Notes under the pieces: generated by a model
What the model saw: only the letters and a program-made list of their open reading frames with translations
Told to the model about the DNA's origin: nothing
Databases searched by the model: none
Source of the DNA: Prosthecobacter debontii
Lineage (GTDB): Bacteria; Verrucomicrobiota; Verrucomicrobiia; Verrucomicrobiales; Verrucomicrobiaceae
Assembly (NCBI GenBank): GCA_945869675.1
Contig: CAMBPS010000019.1
Span: forward strand, 1 to 45,957
Reading direction: 5' to 3'
DNA: 45,957 nt
Translations under genes and position numbers: made by a program
Shown: one piece after another, positions 1 to 15,000 of the stretch
Numbering within the stretch: the first letter of the stretch is position 1
Layout of the letters: each line of letters begins with the position of its first letter

Positions 1-3000
1 ATTGATGACCTGCAGGGAGGGGAATCTACCAACATCCCCACGACTAACGATTGTGATAGGCGTGTTCCATGATGTTCCTCGGACATCTTGAGCACGGACG
101 TATTTAAGATCTTTGTTCGTCGCATCGTAATAAGCAATGGCCGGCGTGCCATCCACAAGGATCATTTTGGATTCACTGCCCACATTCGTCGTAGCTTGGC
201 TGCCATCGACTTGACCACCGGTTACCCATGCAGTTGGATTGGAGTTCATAGCTCCCACTTCAAGCTTCTTATTGATTGTGCCGCCCTCAATTTGAAGATC
301 TATTCCTGCGCCTGAATGGGTATTCGTTCTGCTAGTGCCAAGCCGCACTGCGCCCGTGGTTGCCCCAGTTAAACCAAAAACATTCGCGACGTTGGCTGCG
401 ATAATGCGCCCTTCGGCAATTTCAACGCCACCCGAATGCGTGTTCGAAACACCAAGGCGAAGCGTTCCAAGGCCAAACTTAATGAGTCTACCCAAGCCCG
501 ACAAATCTCCCGCCAATTCAGCATCGGCATCTGCTAAGCCGTTGCCAACATTGATGGCCTGACTGAATGCGCCAAGATCGAGTGGGTTTTGGAAGGTCAG
601 TTTGTGAGTCGAATCTTGACTGCCGAGGAGTAACGAAGAGCCATCTGGAACAAAACCCTGGTTTCCAAAGCGTAACCGCTCAGGCGAAGAGGAGCCACCA
701 AAGCTCACCGTGCGATCTGCACTATAAGCAGCAAAACCACCACTTCCTTTGAACTCAATTCGATCATTTCCTGCGCCCAAATTTCGACCAAAATTTTCTG
801 TGCCAAGCCCCAGTATGCCACCTTCAACCACAATGGAACTTGTTCCGCCAGTGCTTGCAATTCCTCCGGGAATAGCATTTTGAGAATCAAGCCGCAAAAC
901 GCCCCCGTGAACAAAGGTGCTGCCTGTGTATTGATTGGTTCCCGATAAAATAGTCGTACCTACACCCGTCTGAATCAAGTTTACCGTTTCTGTAAACGTA
1001 TACGCAGCCCCAGACTGGTTACTGGTTGCCGGCAGACTGAGTCCAACAATCCGATTATCGACATCTACGCGTGTAACGACGGTGCCAGGAACAATTCCGG
1101 GACCGTCCACACGAACCCCATTTTGAAGCGAGAGCAAGAGAGTCGTTGCATCCAGATCTTCAATCACCTTGAGGACTGATTGCCCCTCAATTAATGATCC
1201 GCCTGCTTCTGAGGAGCCTGAAACACCTCTGGTGCGATCAATAATCCCAGCGCCGATCGTAAAGGTGGACGCAGGATTGTAGTTATGAATGATCAAATCA
1301 CTATTCTTTCTGTTGAAGGCACCTCCAGTGATGTTGCCAGCTCCCATGATTCGCTTTTGCGCTCCATTCACATCAAAAGCGACTAAGATCGCACCAGACA
1401 AGAGCTCAAGAGTGCTACCAGCATTGATGTTGATGGTGCTATCCACAGAGCTTTCATAGCGAATCGTGTTCACAAAACGATTTCGTGAAACAGTCCCCGT
1501 GAAAGCTTGCGCCGCGACTTCAGAGACATTTTCCTGAGCCTGCGTTGATCCTGATCTGATCGCCCATTGTGAGGTATCCGTAATAGTCGTGAGAGAATTG
1601 TTTGCCGAAGTGATTTCACCCGTGGATGAGATAAAAGCAAAATCATTGACGCCACCGGATGGATTAGAGCCCAAATCTCGGAAAGTCGCCCAAGGCTGCA
1701 TGCCACGAGATTGGGATGCCAGGAAAATTTTAGCCGGGGCACTCGGTGTTTCAGCATTCAACGTGAATAACAAGCTAGCACCAGGAGAACGCACGGGAGC
1801 CGCATTCTCCTCCTGGCCCATCAACGTGAGGGTTGTGGAACGGAAGGCCGTTGTCGCAATCAAATTGTTAGGATCAAATGAAGCTACGCTTGTGACCTTT
1901 AATTCAGAGGCGCCTTCTTCAATGTAAAAGGTGCTGCCAAATGTCTGGGCTACATTTCCCTCGGCTGTGCCGCGTAGTTCAAGCGTTCCCCCGGCAAGTC
2001 GTAAACTAGTCAAATTGGCCTGAGAGAAGTTCGTGGGGGAAAAAGTCCCAGGACTTGGATTCGTATCGATGGCCTGTAGCAGCAACCGTCCCTGCTCGAC
2101 ACGGAAAGATTCAAGGCCTGCATTTCCATTAAACGCAAGGGTTCCCGGGCCTTGTTTTTCAAAGCGGTCTGAACCGACGAGAGTTCCCGTGAAGGTGGCC
2201 ATCGTCTTTTCATGGCCAATATTTAAAATAGCCGACTCAGCCAATTGAAAGCCACGATTTGTTCGTGCTGATTCTCCGACATATTGGAGTTCGCCGCCAT
2301 TAAAGAACAGGTTGGAAGAGGCTGCCGAGGATGTGCCCAAACTGCCAACAATTCCACCGTCAGTAAGTTTCTGTGCACGCAGCACACCTTCACCAATATA
2401 AGTGACTCCAGTGTATTGGTTATCACCACTTAGCACCAAAGTGCCGCCACCCAGTTTTTCGATACCCGTAGAAGGCGTGAATTTGACCAGTGAAGATTCA
2501 CCTGTGAAAAAGTGGTTGGAACTGACCTCAATGTCTCCATCAGAATAAATAAATGAGATGGTTGCCCCGAAAGGTATTCCCGGACCAGAGATTGGCATTC
2601 CAATGTAAAGATCCGTTGTGCTCACTATGCCGAACTCAGAGGCATCGTTGAGAACAGCATTACCTTGCTTCACTAAACCGATGACACGACGGCGATAGGC
2701 ATCCCCAGAACTTGCCTTTGACGTAATATTCCCATCAAAGACATAATCACCTCGACGATAGTTCCCATCGTGATCCCAACTCAGAGTAACGATCAGTTGT
2801 TGTTTATCAACGGCAACGACGGTAGTGCCGGCAATAATACCAGGACCTGTTACGCTCATGCCCGGAGTCAGATTTTTCGCATTGACGACACCCGCCAAAA
2901 AGCGCCGATTTGGATCACTTGCGACCCCTGATTGGACTGCATTCACAAAAGTATAATTAACGGGATTAGCTCGAACAATTTCGTCATGCGGAATGCTGAG

Positions 3001-6000
3001 GCTGACCACTTTAGTTCCTGTGTTGATGGCGGTAATCAAGGTGCCGTTGGTGATGCCAGTGCCTGAGACTGTATTGCCAATCGCCAATCCATCCACGGTG
3101 TTTAAAGTTAACTCAAGATTGTTAGAGCTACTAGCCAACCCAGATAGAGTATAACCAAAAGAGTAGTTAACTGCTAAAGGACGGACTACGCTATCGTGAT
3201 CACGACTTAAAGTGATCGTGCGACTAGGAGTATCAATCGCAAATACGGTCGTTACATTCGTGATTCCAGTCCCCGTAATAACCTGCCCAACTGAAACACC
3301 TGCAACATCATTCAAGATGATGGTGTTTCGAATGGCCCCGGTGAGACGGCCTAATCTTTGAACGGCTAAACGATCAGTCACCTTAGCCCCAATGTTCAGC
3401 GAGCCCAATTCGTTGTATTGGTGAATCAACAAGTTTTGCAAGTTCCCCTCACCTCCGGTTGAAATAGAACCTGAACCATTGATTGCGGAATCATTTGCAC
3501 CCACAGTCGGAGAAATAAGGATCCCGCCTGAACGAATGCTATTTAATGCAGAGTTCGTCAAATTAACCGTCGAGGCATTCTGAGTAGCGAATCGTAATGA
3601 GAACGTATCACGCCCAGCAGGGGTGGAGACGGTCAAATTCTGGGTCACTGCCGTGTTACTTAAGGGTGCCCAGCTAGAAACATACTCACCGTTTGGCATC
3701 ACGAATCCATCGTTAAACGACCCCCCGATGGCTTCGTTGCGAGCCCAATCTAATTCGGTATTGCCACTATCAAAACTACCATTGGCTAAAAAGGTGGGTG
3801 CCCCATAGCTCCCCAGATCTTTGACATTATTCACATATTCGTTACCACCCGAAAGCGCCACCGTGAAAATTCCACTCCTTTGAGGATCACTATTAACGAA
3901 GGCAACGATGTCCTTGTTTGAGTTCTTTTCTTCCGTGGTGAAAATGGTATAAATGTAGGGGCTGCCGAGCGTGCCATTGCCCGTGAGAGACGCCGTAATA
4001 TCACCCAAGCCGAGTTGTGGCGAGATTGAGACTTTGATTTTACCGTTACCTTGAGAAGCTGGGAAATTGGCTGCATCAGCGGTAAACGTTAAGGCAGCGC
4101 TGCCAACACGCTTTGGTATTCCCTGGCTCTCGACCGTATGCAAACCAGTCCCAATGTCAGTAATGTTTACAGGAGGACCATCAGGTAATAAACTGAGCCG
4201 GAATGTGCGGGTCGCGACATCAATCAAATAGTAGTCAACCGTAGAACTCAGACCACCAGGAAGAGTGCCATAGGAAGCTAACCGAACCATACCACCTTTT
4301 GCCAATCGATGTTCACCTGGTGAAGTTAAGGTGTCTGATTGCGAATTCACCGTGAATGAAATCTGACTCGTCATGGTCAAGATGCCCGTGCCTGCACTGG
4401 TAATATTAACAGGGGACACCGAATTCCCGGGAAGCAGGGCTACCTGCAAAGTACCAATACGGGAGGGGACATCTGAATTCTCAGAGCTGCCCGACGTATC
4501 AAACACATAGTAGCTGACCGAGGACGAAAGCCCGCCTGGCAAAGTTCCGGTGCTGCTGAAGCGGACCAAGGTCCCGTTGGCAAGCGTATGAGGGAGAGGA
4601 TCACCGTTGCCATTTCTGGTGGTTAAGCGATCTGTCGATGCATCAGCCGTTGCAGTGAAAGTGCCACTACTATTCCCCGGAATAACCCAGAAGGCATTGG
4701 TGACAGCATCACGCACAATGGCCCAAGCACCCATGAGTCCATTGATGTTGGGTTGATCTGTTTTTACCAAACGCCCAGAGTCAACATAGAGTGAACTGCC
4801 GGGGTTACGAACTACATTGTTTAATCGAATCGAAGATGTTCCATCTTCTCTGAATACTTTGCTGACCCCGGAATCTAAAATCGTAGATCCAGCAATTTCC
4901 TCATGATCACCACCCGATAGAACAACCTCACCCCCTCGACGGGTTCCACCAAGTCGCAAAACCGCATTATCGACTAATTTAGAACCGTTATTTACGGAGT
5001 AATCGAGCACGAGCGTCCCGGCCCGCACTGCAAATTCTCGAACCGCGTTCTGACCATTGGAAACTGGCATTAAGGTCTCTCCCTGTAAAATGAGACGGCC
5101 CTCGCCTTCTTGAATGATGCGGTTCGTGCCAGTTAGGTTACCAGCCAAGGTCAATAATCCACCCTGACCCACATTGATGGTGCTAACACTATTGACCTGA
5201 ATATTTCCTGCCCAGATAGACTTGCTATCAGTAGGCACCGCTAAGGTGCCTCCTTCTAAATTCAATGTCTCCGGCGTTAAATAATCCACATTTGAAAGTA
5301 ACAAGGTGCCACTCGTCAGGTTCACACCACCAGACGGATTACCAACCTTCTGGGTCGCATAATAAAGAGCTCCTTTGGTACCCTCAGAACTAAAGTCCAC
5401 AGGGACAGCATTTGGCTCGGGTGTTAGCGACACCTGAAAGGCGCCATTGGCAGAATTAATAACATAGTAGTAGGTATTCGTTAACAATTCTGCAGGCAAT
5501 ACAGGCTGCACACCTGCAACGATTTGTCCATTGAAGGTAATCTTATCACCATTGGTTAGACTCCCAGTAAAGGTATCTGCGACAAAATTCAGTGAAGTCG
5601 AGCGGAAACTGTCAATCTTTGGCACGAACCGCACATTCGCACCAACGCTAGAAATCGGCAATGCAGCGCCACCAACAGTCGCTGCGATCTGAAAGGTGGT
5701 TCCATTTGATGCAACGACATAGTACGCTTTATCCTTTTGCACGCCGATAGGTAGCGTCGTATCCAAAAAGAATGGAAAATTGATCTGTGTCCCATTGGCA
5801 AAGTTACCCGTAAAAGTGTCAAGATCAGGATCCACCACCGTCTCTTCTGCCTCTGTTCCCAGGGCATTGTTGGCGGTCACAGTGAGTATGCCTTCATTGA
5901 TGGAAGTTAGACCACTGTAAGGAGCAGCTTTACCCAGCACCCAAGTGCCCGATCCAAGTTTGAGCAGTCCTGTAATCTCGCTAACGCTTTTATTCCTTAG

Positions 6001-9000
6001 CTCCAGCAAAAACGTGTTATCTCCCCTGCCTGTTCCACCCAGGGTAAGAGTTCGGTCACCACCATCCTTGAAGGCAACAGGTTGGCTCAGGTCATTGATG
6101 CCAGTGAATTGATCCCGATCTTCCCGCCCGAAGATGACACGCGCTTCTTGGTTGGTTCCATTTGCAATGAGAGTAGCTGCATTAGGACCAGTTCCCATCG
6201 TAAAAGAGCGGTTGGTTCTTTGATATGAGGTTAGATTAAAAATCAGAGCTGATTTATCGATGAGTAAAAGCCCAGGATCCTCGCTACTCGCGTAACCAAG
6301 CGCGCTCTCTGAAACATAATTATCGCTGATGCTCGTCACGCTGACACTGCCATTGCGGATTTCTAAACCATTGGAAAAGTTACTGCTGGTGTTCGTCAGC
6401 GCCAGATCTCCAGGCCCTTGCTTGATCAGCCGTAATCCAAATTGGGGTCCAAGATTATTGACAATTTTGCTGTTCACCGTTTGGTTATTCGCAATATCGA
6501 AAATGAGATCAGTGGGTGCAGTCAGATTGGTCGGTGCCTCAGTGTTGCTGATTGTAGAACCCACAGTGTCTATGATTTGTCGGATCGTCTGCGAAATTCC
6601 ACCCAATTGAAGAACGGATGATCCTAGATTCAGATTCAATCCGCCTGATCCCAGAGCGTTCGACGTCTTCAACCTTAAAATACCTGAGGCGATGGAAATC
6701 GGCTGATCAAACCGGGTTCCGCCCAACCAGGTATTGGTTCCCTCGATGGTAATATTTCCCTGAGTAGAACGGATAGCACCTGTAAAATTATTATTTCCAG
6801 TGATCAAGATATCACCCCCCTGCTGATTGATCCCACCAATGGTATTGTTACCCAAAATGGTCAGTAACCCGTTATAATTCGCTGGAGCGATCGTTACATC
6901 TGTTTGAATCCCAGTCAAATAGGTGTTCGAACTCGATGCGTTGCCGAGAGTCAGGCTGTTGAATTGATTAAAGGAAGAACGAACAGCCACCTCCAGCAGG
7001 CCTTCTGCATAAATAGGGTTTGTGATCGAAAAATGAATGATAGGCACGCCACTTTCATTGTCTGGGTTACTCGATCCAACCTCAATTCGGCCGCCAGTGG
7101 TGCCAATTTTCACCCCCCGTAGTCCGTCATTGAGACTCAGATTTAAATCCGGTGACGGGAAAATTTGTTGAGTTGGGTGCCCGATTTGCAGAGTCCCCCC
7201 ATTGATTTGAATTTGATCCTGCACATAGGCGCTAGGAGCTGCGCCCAGGCTAGCCAAAGCCTTAACCAGCAGCGTTCCCGAGTTGATGTAAGTCTTGCCC
7301 GTATAGTTGTTGGCACTATTCAGGGTGAGAAGGCCCCCACCCGATTTACTTAGGCTTACAGAGCCACCCTGAAATGTCAGAACAGTCCCATTGGGAATCA
7401 ACGCCATTGTTGGCGATGTCAGGGTAACTCGATTGAGGCTATCCACTGTTTCGATGCGCGTTCCGGGAGCGATGCCCGTGCCCGAAACCGCCATGCCAGG
7501 CAGCAACCCATTTTGGGCAGCCACATTTGGCAGTGTGATCTGGGTTCCTATGGGTTGCGAACTAGTCAAAGTCACTTTCGATTCAAAATCCTGAATAGGG
7601 TTATTGATCGTCAATGAACTGTTATTGATCAGATACAGAGTCTGCGGCGCATTCAAGGCTGTGCCCACAGTCAAGATTCCGGTGCCACTGATCGTAGGGT
7701 TTCCACTGTTAGCCAAGATTCCGCCTGATTCCACACTCAGTCGAAAAGCCGCAAGATTGAGTGTTCCACCGGTTAAATTCAATGAATTCACCGCTAATGC
7801 TGCTGTGGCCGTCTGATTGCCTGACATTCTAACATTCTGGGTTGCATTCCACGTAGCCACTCCACCCGTCTGATAGTTTTCGAGTCTAAACACTCCTTTG
7901 GTCGAATCATAGGTAGCCCAGTCGCCGTCGACTGTAGCCCATCCACCAATGATTCCATTTTTAAGAGTTGGGTTCTTGGTGAATAAAACACGATTGAGTG
8001 CATTCGCGCCGAGAAGAGCGGTGTCATCCCCAGACTCATCCCTTCTTCGAGATGAAAAGTTTAAAGTTGCTCCAGGGTTCTGCTCTAGTGAACCAAATTG
8101 CAGTAAACTAGAACCTCCAACACCTGCCGTGGTGGTTCGGATGGTCAATTGACCTTCTGAGAGGAGTAACTTCCCGATGATTTCCGAATAAGCGACGTTA
8201 TCGACGCCGTTGTTTGAAAACTCGAATCTGCCACCTTTTGAGTTCAGAATGGCAGCGTCATCAAGACGATTCGTGTTGTTCTGATTCAGTTCAATCATTC
8301 CAGCACCCAATCTCGTATTGAAGGTAACTTCATTTCGAATGGTCATGATTCCGCCCAACCCAATGTCAAGCTGAGTGCCGCTGAAGGTATTATTGAGCGA
8401 AGTACCCCAAGCGCTTCCTGTTGCAGTGCTGAGTCCACCATTGCCCAACGCGACGGTTCTTCCGTTGGCTGAAATGAGAGTTCTGATGCGATCCACCGTT
8501 CTTAAGTCATTGGTTGCGGCACTATCAGCGGCACGCGATACTGCCCAAGTCGTTCCATCGCTTGAGGATAGAATCAGGCCATCCTGGCCAGCGACCAGTA
8601 TCTGACTACCTGCAGAGGCAACTGCACTTAGATCAAGACCTGTGCCTGAGCTTTGTGAAGTCCAGACAGAACCCGTTGGTGAAGTGAGAATAGCCCCATA
8701 ATCGCCCACTGCGATAAACTGTGATCCGGTCCAAAAGACATCATCCAATTTAGGTAAGGCCAGCGGGATCGGAGTCACGTTCTTGATTTTGGTAACCACC
8801 GCACTCCCTGAAGAAATGGTGCCCGTATAGATCCCCAAAGACACCAGAACAGGGGCACTTCCCACATTCAAATTGGGAGCGCTACTCAAATAAATGGTAT
8901 CATTGGCATCATCCAAAAGGCTGACATAAAACGGCAAGACGTTCGACGTTCCTTGGGCATCACCTGTCACCAAGAGTAACATGCCTTCCGTTAATTCTGA

Positions 9001-12000
9001 GAAATCAGCAACGCCTGTGATGACTGAGGAATTATTGGTCACCGTGCCTTTAAGAGTCAGAAGCGGAACATCACTTCCATTACTCAAAGCCGAACTACTA
9101 AGCGTCAATTCATTCAGAACTGCATTGTAACTGCTGACGGTGACATTGCTTGGAATCTTGCCAGCTACAGAAGCCACGCTTTTGCCTGAGGCAAAATGGG
9201 TCGATCCGGGCCGCCTCCGAATGCTGGGGAGATTGGTCACATTCTGCACAATCGGGCTATTCACCGTCAGATCGCCATACAAGACGCCGAAGTTCCCTCG
9301 GCCTTCGATTGGTGGAACACGCGTGAGCAAGATGGTTCTTGAGTCTGGAAATAGTCCATAAATCGTTCCTGTCTCGGTGCCATTGAACGCACTACCATGA
9401 AGCGCCATTCCGACAGCTAGCCCTTTGAAATCACTGACCTCTGTCAGGAACAGAGAACCTGCCGTCACAACGGCTGTGAAAGAACGGATGGGTTTGCTCG
9501 CTTCCGTAATGGTGGAGGCAGTCGTCATGGTAAAACCAGTTGTTTCGACACTCCTGACTCGGGTTCCCGCCGGAATGCCCGATTCAGCAAACACAGGAAT
9601 GCCCACTCTCACTGACTGAATTCCACTGACATTCGTGATCAAATTATTACCCGACGTATTGCCTTTGAAGATTCCAAAACTTACGCCAGTTCCCGTGGCT
9701 GCATTGCCACTCAACGTCACGGTGCTGCCAGCAGCATCCGTAATGAACTGTCCCGAGGAGTTAAGCGGTGGCACTTGATTGGCCCAAGATATCCCGTCAA
9801 GTGAAGACAGTAACAGTCCTTCCGTTCCTACGGCAACAAAAGTTGTGGGTGAAGCACTGACTGAATTCAGCGCGTTGGAGACGCCAGAAGTCCGAGCGAG
9901 CCAAGATCCAGTCTCACCACCTAGAGAGGTAGCAATGTAGCCACCCGTTCCTACAACGACCATATTGAAACCGGCTCTAAACGTAGCGGATGGAGCGTTT
10001 TGCAGAGCGCCTAGGGACAAGGTTACAACCGTGCCTGAAATAGCATTGATCACGGTTCCTGACTGTGTGACACCTGCCAGAAAAACAGGCATACCCACAG
10101 ACAAGGTCGCGGCATCCGTGACTCCGGTCACCAATGAGCTATTGAGGGTAAATGAACCCGATACAATCCGCTCTGTCCGAGTTCGTGTCAGGTTTGCTCC
10201 TGTAGATGTGGCTCTAGCCGTGTTTGAAACGGTCAATGAGTTGGCCGTTGTCGCGATGACGCGCGTCCCAGTAGGAAAGAGTGCCCCCCGGACCGCCATC
10301 TGTGGCCTGAAGGCAGACACTGAAGAAACATTCTGAACTGAGGTGCTATTGGGAGTAAGCGTGCCTGTATAAATGCTCAGATCTACGGCAGGCTTGGTTG
10401 CGATTGCACCTTCAGAAAGGGTAATCGTGTTTGAGGTCATGGCCGTGATGTAAGCGCCCGCAGGAATTCCCTCCTTACCGACAAGCGTCATGCCCACAGC
10501 TAGTCCATTCGTGTTGGAAACATTTTGAATCACAGGGCTATTCAAAACGAGATCTCCCGTCAATGTGTAGAGTCTTACCGTGGTTCCTGCCACCGCATTA
10601 GCTGCCGCCGGCTGAGAAAGCGTCAGAGTGCTGTTGGGGCCATTGACCGCTGTGATCGTCGTCCCAGCAGGAATCAGATTACCACCACTGGTGATCAAAG
10701 TTCCTGTGGCCAAGTTTTGAGCTGTCCTGACGTTGGTGATGGTGGTCTGGTTCGTGCCCGAAGAAGTTGTTCCTCTAAAGTAACCAAAATCCACATCCGT
10801 TCCTACAGCGAGAGGATTGGCATCCATGACGATCGAAGCCCCAGAGGCACTTGCACTGACGATCTGAGTGGATGGCGCCGTGACCAAGCCAAAAATTGGC
10901 GTTCCGATAGCATAGCTACCGGCATTGGTAACATTTTGAATGACGGCAGAATCAAGCGTTAAATTCCCTGTGAAGGTCGAGTTCGCCGTTGTTGCTCCAT
11001 TAAATCCCTGAGCACTGCCAGAATCCTGTAAACTCCAGTTGATACCACCATCTGTGGAAGTGAGAACACGTCCCAGATTCCCCACAACGAGAAGGCGCTC
11101 CCCTGACCATGTGATAGAAGAAAATGGCACACCCGCAGGGTCTTTGTAGCGCTGGTCCCAAAGTTGACCATCCATCGAAGTATGAATGGTTCCTTTAGAT
11201 GTGATGGCAATAAACTGGCGGCCATCATGGACGACATCCGCAAAGTTCAGCGACTCACCACGAATAGCGCCATCGGTGGCACTTGAGTAATTCAGACTCA
11301 CTTTTCGTCCAGCCGGAATCACCACTGACTGACTCAAGGTTAGGGTCCGACTCGTCTGATTAATGGCTAGAATGCGCGTATTGGCTGGAATGGTGACTCC
11401 TGTGGCCGGATTATTATCTGTGTTGCTTGATAAAGTAACAATCGAGTCAACGACCAAATTTGATACATCCGTCAACGTTAAAGAAGTCCCATTGGCTGAG
11501 TTTTGAACGATTTTATCAGTCGTATTTCCGACCGACCCTAACCTTAAAGCGACACTCGAAAAATCGAAGTGATCCGTTGCCTCGACAACAGCATCAAAAG
11601 CACTGCCTATATTGTTGGCATTATAGATCTGACTAGTAATGGTGGAATTGGCAAAAACATCACGACGCCCGCCATTGATGGAAAAGCTTCCAGCCGATAA
11701 GCTAGAGGCTATTGTCATAGATTTGGATAAACCAGGCGTCCCACGCAAGGTTAGACTTTCTTCAATGAAAGCCTTTTCCCCGCGCAAACTAGAGTCTCCA
11801 GATCTGAAGCTAACAGCACCTTCATAGGAGGCTAATGAATCCAAATTGGCAGCACCGCTATTAAAGCTAAGGTTACCTGATCCAAATTTACTCAAGTTGG
11901 CGGCACCCAGCACGGAATCATCAAAGTTAATGGTCGATCCTTGTGTGTCCACATTGAGGGTCGTGCCGACTGCTGCAATAATACTACTGGCAAAATTGGT

Positions 12001-15000
12001 CGTATTAATGAGGTTGAGCGTGCCTCCGTTCAAAAGGGTAAAACCTGTGTAGGAGACGTTACCTCCACGTAGGGTTAAAGAGCCCGCACCATTTTTTGTG
12101 ATACCCAATTTACCAGTGCCAGAACCACCAGCTCTATTGCGAACAAAACCACCGATAAAAGAATCCAGATTGTTTCCGCCCAAGGTTAAAACAACATTAC
12201 GATTCACGGTCTCACCCTCCATGTTTTCAAGAACCAGCGAAGATCCGATATCGATGATGTTACCAATCGTTTCGCTACCACCCATCAGCTTGAAATAGGC
12301 AAAACGATTGGATGCACCGTCTGCAATTACGGTTGCCATGTCACCAATTTGATTCCCCTGATCCAAGGCAGGTAAGCTAGGAATAGCAAATCGATTCTCT
12401 AACAATTGGAGAACAGCATGACCCGCACTGCCGAGGCTGGCACTGCCGATACGGACATTCTGAAAGGCACTCCCACCAGTGACTCCAAGCTCCACTTGGG
12501 CGCCAGTGCCAGTTCCTCCACGATTCTGTAGCCACAAATCTGACGACGATGAAAGAACATTGCCACGAATGGTCAAAACCCCATTTCCAGTGCTGACAAA
12601 ATCACCTGATCCAGAAAGCCCTCCACTCAGCGTCAGACGACCAGCATTGACTCGGATATTAAGCTCCTCATTCGTCATAACACGGGCGCTGATCACATCT
12701 TGATCTCCCTGAGCCTTATTGATGAATGATTTTCCACCGCCGATGCCTCCCATGGCAAAAGTGAGCGCATTAGCCACACCCCCTGAGCCTGCACTCAAAG
12801 TAAAATCTTCACCATTAAAAGGATCTCCAAGGGTCAACAACCCAACGGTTCTTGGAGCTTCCAATGAAATGGTGGAATTTCCTGTAATATCGTTATTGAA
12901 GTAAACATAAGAACCAATGCCACCGGGAGCGGGATAAACACTCCCTAAAAAGCCCGTGGGCGCAGCCAGCGTCACACGCGGGTTCGCTGTGTATCCAGTG
13001 CCAGCCTGTGTTAAGGTGATGGAAGCAACCGTGGCATTTTCACTCAAAACGGCCGTGGCCGTGGCTGGTGTGGCTCCGCCGCCGTTGATTAATGTCAACG
13101 ATGTGATGCCTCCGCCAGTGCGTGTAGCAGTAGCCGTAGCAGCAATGCCTCCATTGGGAGCTGCCGCAATCGATACCGTTGGTTCTGCTGTATAACCAGC
13201 GCCGCCGTAGATAATGTTAAAAGAAGTAACTCTCCCTGCCGCAATGTTTGAGGTAACGATGGGATAAGTAATTCCATTCGCAGTCAATGTCACATTGGGA
13301 GTGCTTGTGTATCCACTGCCACCAGAGGTCATCGTGATGGAGGTCACTTTATTACCCGTGAGAATGGCGGTTGCCGCAGCGCCCGAACCGCCGCCGCCTT
13401 GAAAATTGACTGTCGGCGCAACGGCATAGCCATCCCCACCATCCAAGACAGCAACTGCAGTAATCGAGGAACCTGTTCGTGTTGCTGAGGCAAGGGCTCC
13501 CTTAATGCCATTAGAAAGAAAGGATACCCTCGGAGCCGCCGTGTATCCCTGCCAACCATTGGTGCCAATCGTCACAGCAGGAACGGCGACATAGCCAGCA
13601 CCAGGATTAGTGACTGCAATTCCAGACAAAGAATTGCCGGAACGCGCCGAGCTGGCTTGAGCAGTGCGAAGAAATGTTCGACCGAAATCCAGCGTTGGGA
13701 TTGACGTGAATCCGTAGCCAGCCTGGTTAAGAACAATCGATTCTACCGCACCTTCAGCGGTGAGTTGTACCGTAGAAACAACGCCTCCAGCGCCGCCGGG
13801 AGCGGTCAGTGTCACATCAGTAACCTCACCTTCCTGAATTTCAGCGGTAGCTTCTGTGCCAGCGTGACTGATGATTCCGACTTCACCGGTCCCGGCAGAA
13901 AAGCGCACTTGGGGGGCGTCAAGATAGCCTGCGCCACCTGAAAGAATCTCAATGCCAGTGACAACGCCATCTTCAGTGATTGCGAAAGCTGTGGCTGCTA
14001 CCGTGGGTTGCGTCACACTGACGGTCACCGCAGGTGTGGACGTATAGCCTGAGCCTTCATTGGTGATCACATAACCAACCACTCGACCAACACCTGCTGT
14101 CGAGGTGAAAACCACCGCGCTACCTGACGTCGTCAAATCAATGGGGGCACCGCCAATACTTGTGGCAACCTTGAAAGTGCTGCCTGAAGAATTGGTCACA
14201 AAGTAACGCTGAGTCAGGGAGATTCCACCCGGAGCTGCATCCGTACCCGAAAACTCAACCGGGGTATCATTGGCTGGAGCTGCACCGACGACGGTAAAAA
14301 GGTCCGTCGCAATGTCAGCCGTAGCATCCACATTGATATCACCTGTGATAATAGGCATGGCCGTTGCCCCTGTACCCCCTCCGCCAGTAATGGTGACTTG
14401 TGTCCCGTTTTTACCATAGCCAATACCCACATTTCCAGGATTGATGGCCGTAATTTTATCCCCAGTTCTAACGGCAGTGGCAGTAGCACCCGTTCCTGTC
14501 GTAAAGGTCACATTTGGAGGCACCGTATACGCACCACCTCCCTGAAAAAAAAGTTTTGGATCACCTGTATAACCAGAGCCACCTCGCAGGACCGTCACTT
14601 GGGCTATTTCTGACGTAATCGTAACGGCCGGCGTAGCCGTATAACCCCCACCTTTTGAGATGAGTTTGATGCCTGTAACGACTCCGCCCGAGATCGTCGC
14701 CACGGCTCTTGCACCATAACCACCCGTGGTGCCGCCACTAATGATCACGGTCGGGGCGACGGTGTATCCGCTGCCGCCATTGACCAAGTTCACCGCTACG
14801 ATTTCACCTCGAGCATTACGCACTGCCGTCGCTGTTGCAACAGCTTTACGTGTCACGGAAAGATCGGCAGCTCTGAGAGGGGATGTTGTGGCCCACTGGG
14901 TCAGATTGCCACCCCAAGTTCCTCCGCCACCACTACTCCATGAACCGTTGACACTGACTTGCGCGTTGATCGGCAAAGCAGTGGCGAGAAGAACCAGCCC

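Larger units (their letters stand above)
373..12102 (-). repeat. Dispersed autotransporter-associated beta-strand repeats (about ten copies)
   Basis: Copies follow the pattern K-x-G-x-G-x-L-x-L-x-G-x-N-x-Y-T-G-x-T-x-I-x-x-G-x-L, typical of TIGR02601/PATR repeats. The best copies are at 2335-2460 (LVLSGDNQYTGVT), 862-978 (ILSGTNQYTGST), 7243-7350 (LTLNSANNYTGKT), 5857-5964 and 11992-12102 (SLTLRGGNVSYTGFT). More diverged copies lie at 373-483, 2071-2160, 6331-6426 and 6739-6831, with a weak one near 11790-11900. Every second residue is conserved, as expected for a beta-strand facing a core. These repeats are the strongest family evidence for the giant protein. Confidence 0.85.

Noticed and set aside
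10525..10962. A 145-codon plus-strand frame inside the giant gene
   Set aside because: Ser/Arg-rich with no domain, and the minus strand carries the repeat protein in an unbroken frame.
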